From Cordilura impudica (taxonomy: Eukaryota; Arthropoda; Insecta; Diptera; Scathophagidae): DNA of 64,000 bases. The notes beneath the pieces were generated by a model, which did not search any database, had not been told where the DNA came from, and worked only from the letters and a program-made list of their open reading frames with translations. The stretch is from assembly GCA_963682025.1 (NCBI GenBank), contig OY821519.1, positions 139,977,429 through 140,041,428 of the forward strand, read 5' to 3'. How positions within the stretch are numbered: position 1 is the stretch's first letter; the number at the start of each line of letters is the position of its first letter. Below, in pieces: positions 63,879-64,000 of this stretch. Both the position numbers and the translations under genes were made by a program.

Positions 63879-64000
63879 GGGTCGATTTTTGGAAATTTAA
63901 TTGAATAAAATTTTTTACAAATATGTGTATAATTGAGACCTGTAGCTTCCGTATTAGTTTTACACACAAAGAAAACAAAATCGGCAACTGAATTGTTCCA
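63879..64000. other. Window edge, nothing recognised
   Basis: AT-rich flank after the GTGAACAT duplication. Confidence 0.4.

Overview
This 64 kb window is AT-rich eukaryotic nuclear DNA that looks like intergenic or intronic sequence from a higher fly (Diptera). The reasons are dispersed repeats with tandem GTCCGTC runs, fly-type mobile elements (maT mariner, Tc1, hAT, Transib, Harbinger, Jockey-like LINEs, a short-LTR Gypsy element, Helitrons) and 55-75 bp introns. Species assignment is not possible from sequence alone. I found no convincing host protein-coding gene, no rRNA, no functional tRNA and no CRISPR. Almost everything recognisable is a transposable element (TE), usually broken and often nested.

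Layout. 1-0.7 kb: LINE reverse-transcriptase remnant. 1.2-20.2 kb: two inverted copies of a ~3.1 kb repeat enclose 12.7 kb of nested elements: a long-TIR foldback split by a Helitron (5.7-9.0 kb), a second foldback holding a long-TIR DNA transposon with a dead transposase (10.3-14.0 kb), and a Helitron helicase relic split by a hAT element with a perfect 8-bp duplication (14.2-16.8 kb). 21.5-24.9 kb: a Transib element with perfect CGACG duplications, RSS-like ends and a transposase that keeps the RAG1-type catalytic landmarks. 25.5-30 kb: Tc3-like, LINE and Tc1 relics. 34.0-36.0 kb: nearly intact PIF/Harbinger element. 36.5-42.4 kb: Helitron, Helentron-like repeat and a LINE truncated by a Helitron. 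42.5-48 kb: Tc1-like relic, MITE, maT mariner, Helitrons, LINE tail. 49.5-54.2 kb: Helentron-like repeats and MITEs. 52.7-59.1 kb: a second, internally deleted Transib relic carrying a Helentron-like repeat and a full-length Mag-like Gypsy retrotransposon with 116-bp LTRs. 61.25-63.87 kb: a divergent hAT-like element with perfect 8-bp duplications, itself carrying a SINE, a Helentron-like repeat and a mariner tail.

The elements do not form a pathway; their relation is insertional history. Duplications and empty-site comparisons inside the window give a relative order for several insertions. The most interesting items are the Transib element, whose two ends carry a heptamer and a CAAAAA block separated by 22 and 11 nt (a 12/23-like asymmetry); the hAT-like element at 61-64 kb with an unusual transposase; and a recurrent terminus with a covarying hairpin that abuts the Transib duplication. 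All family names come from motif recognition by eye and no database search was run.
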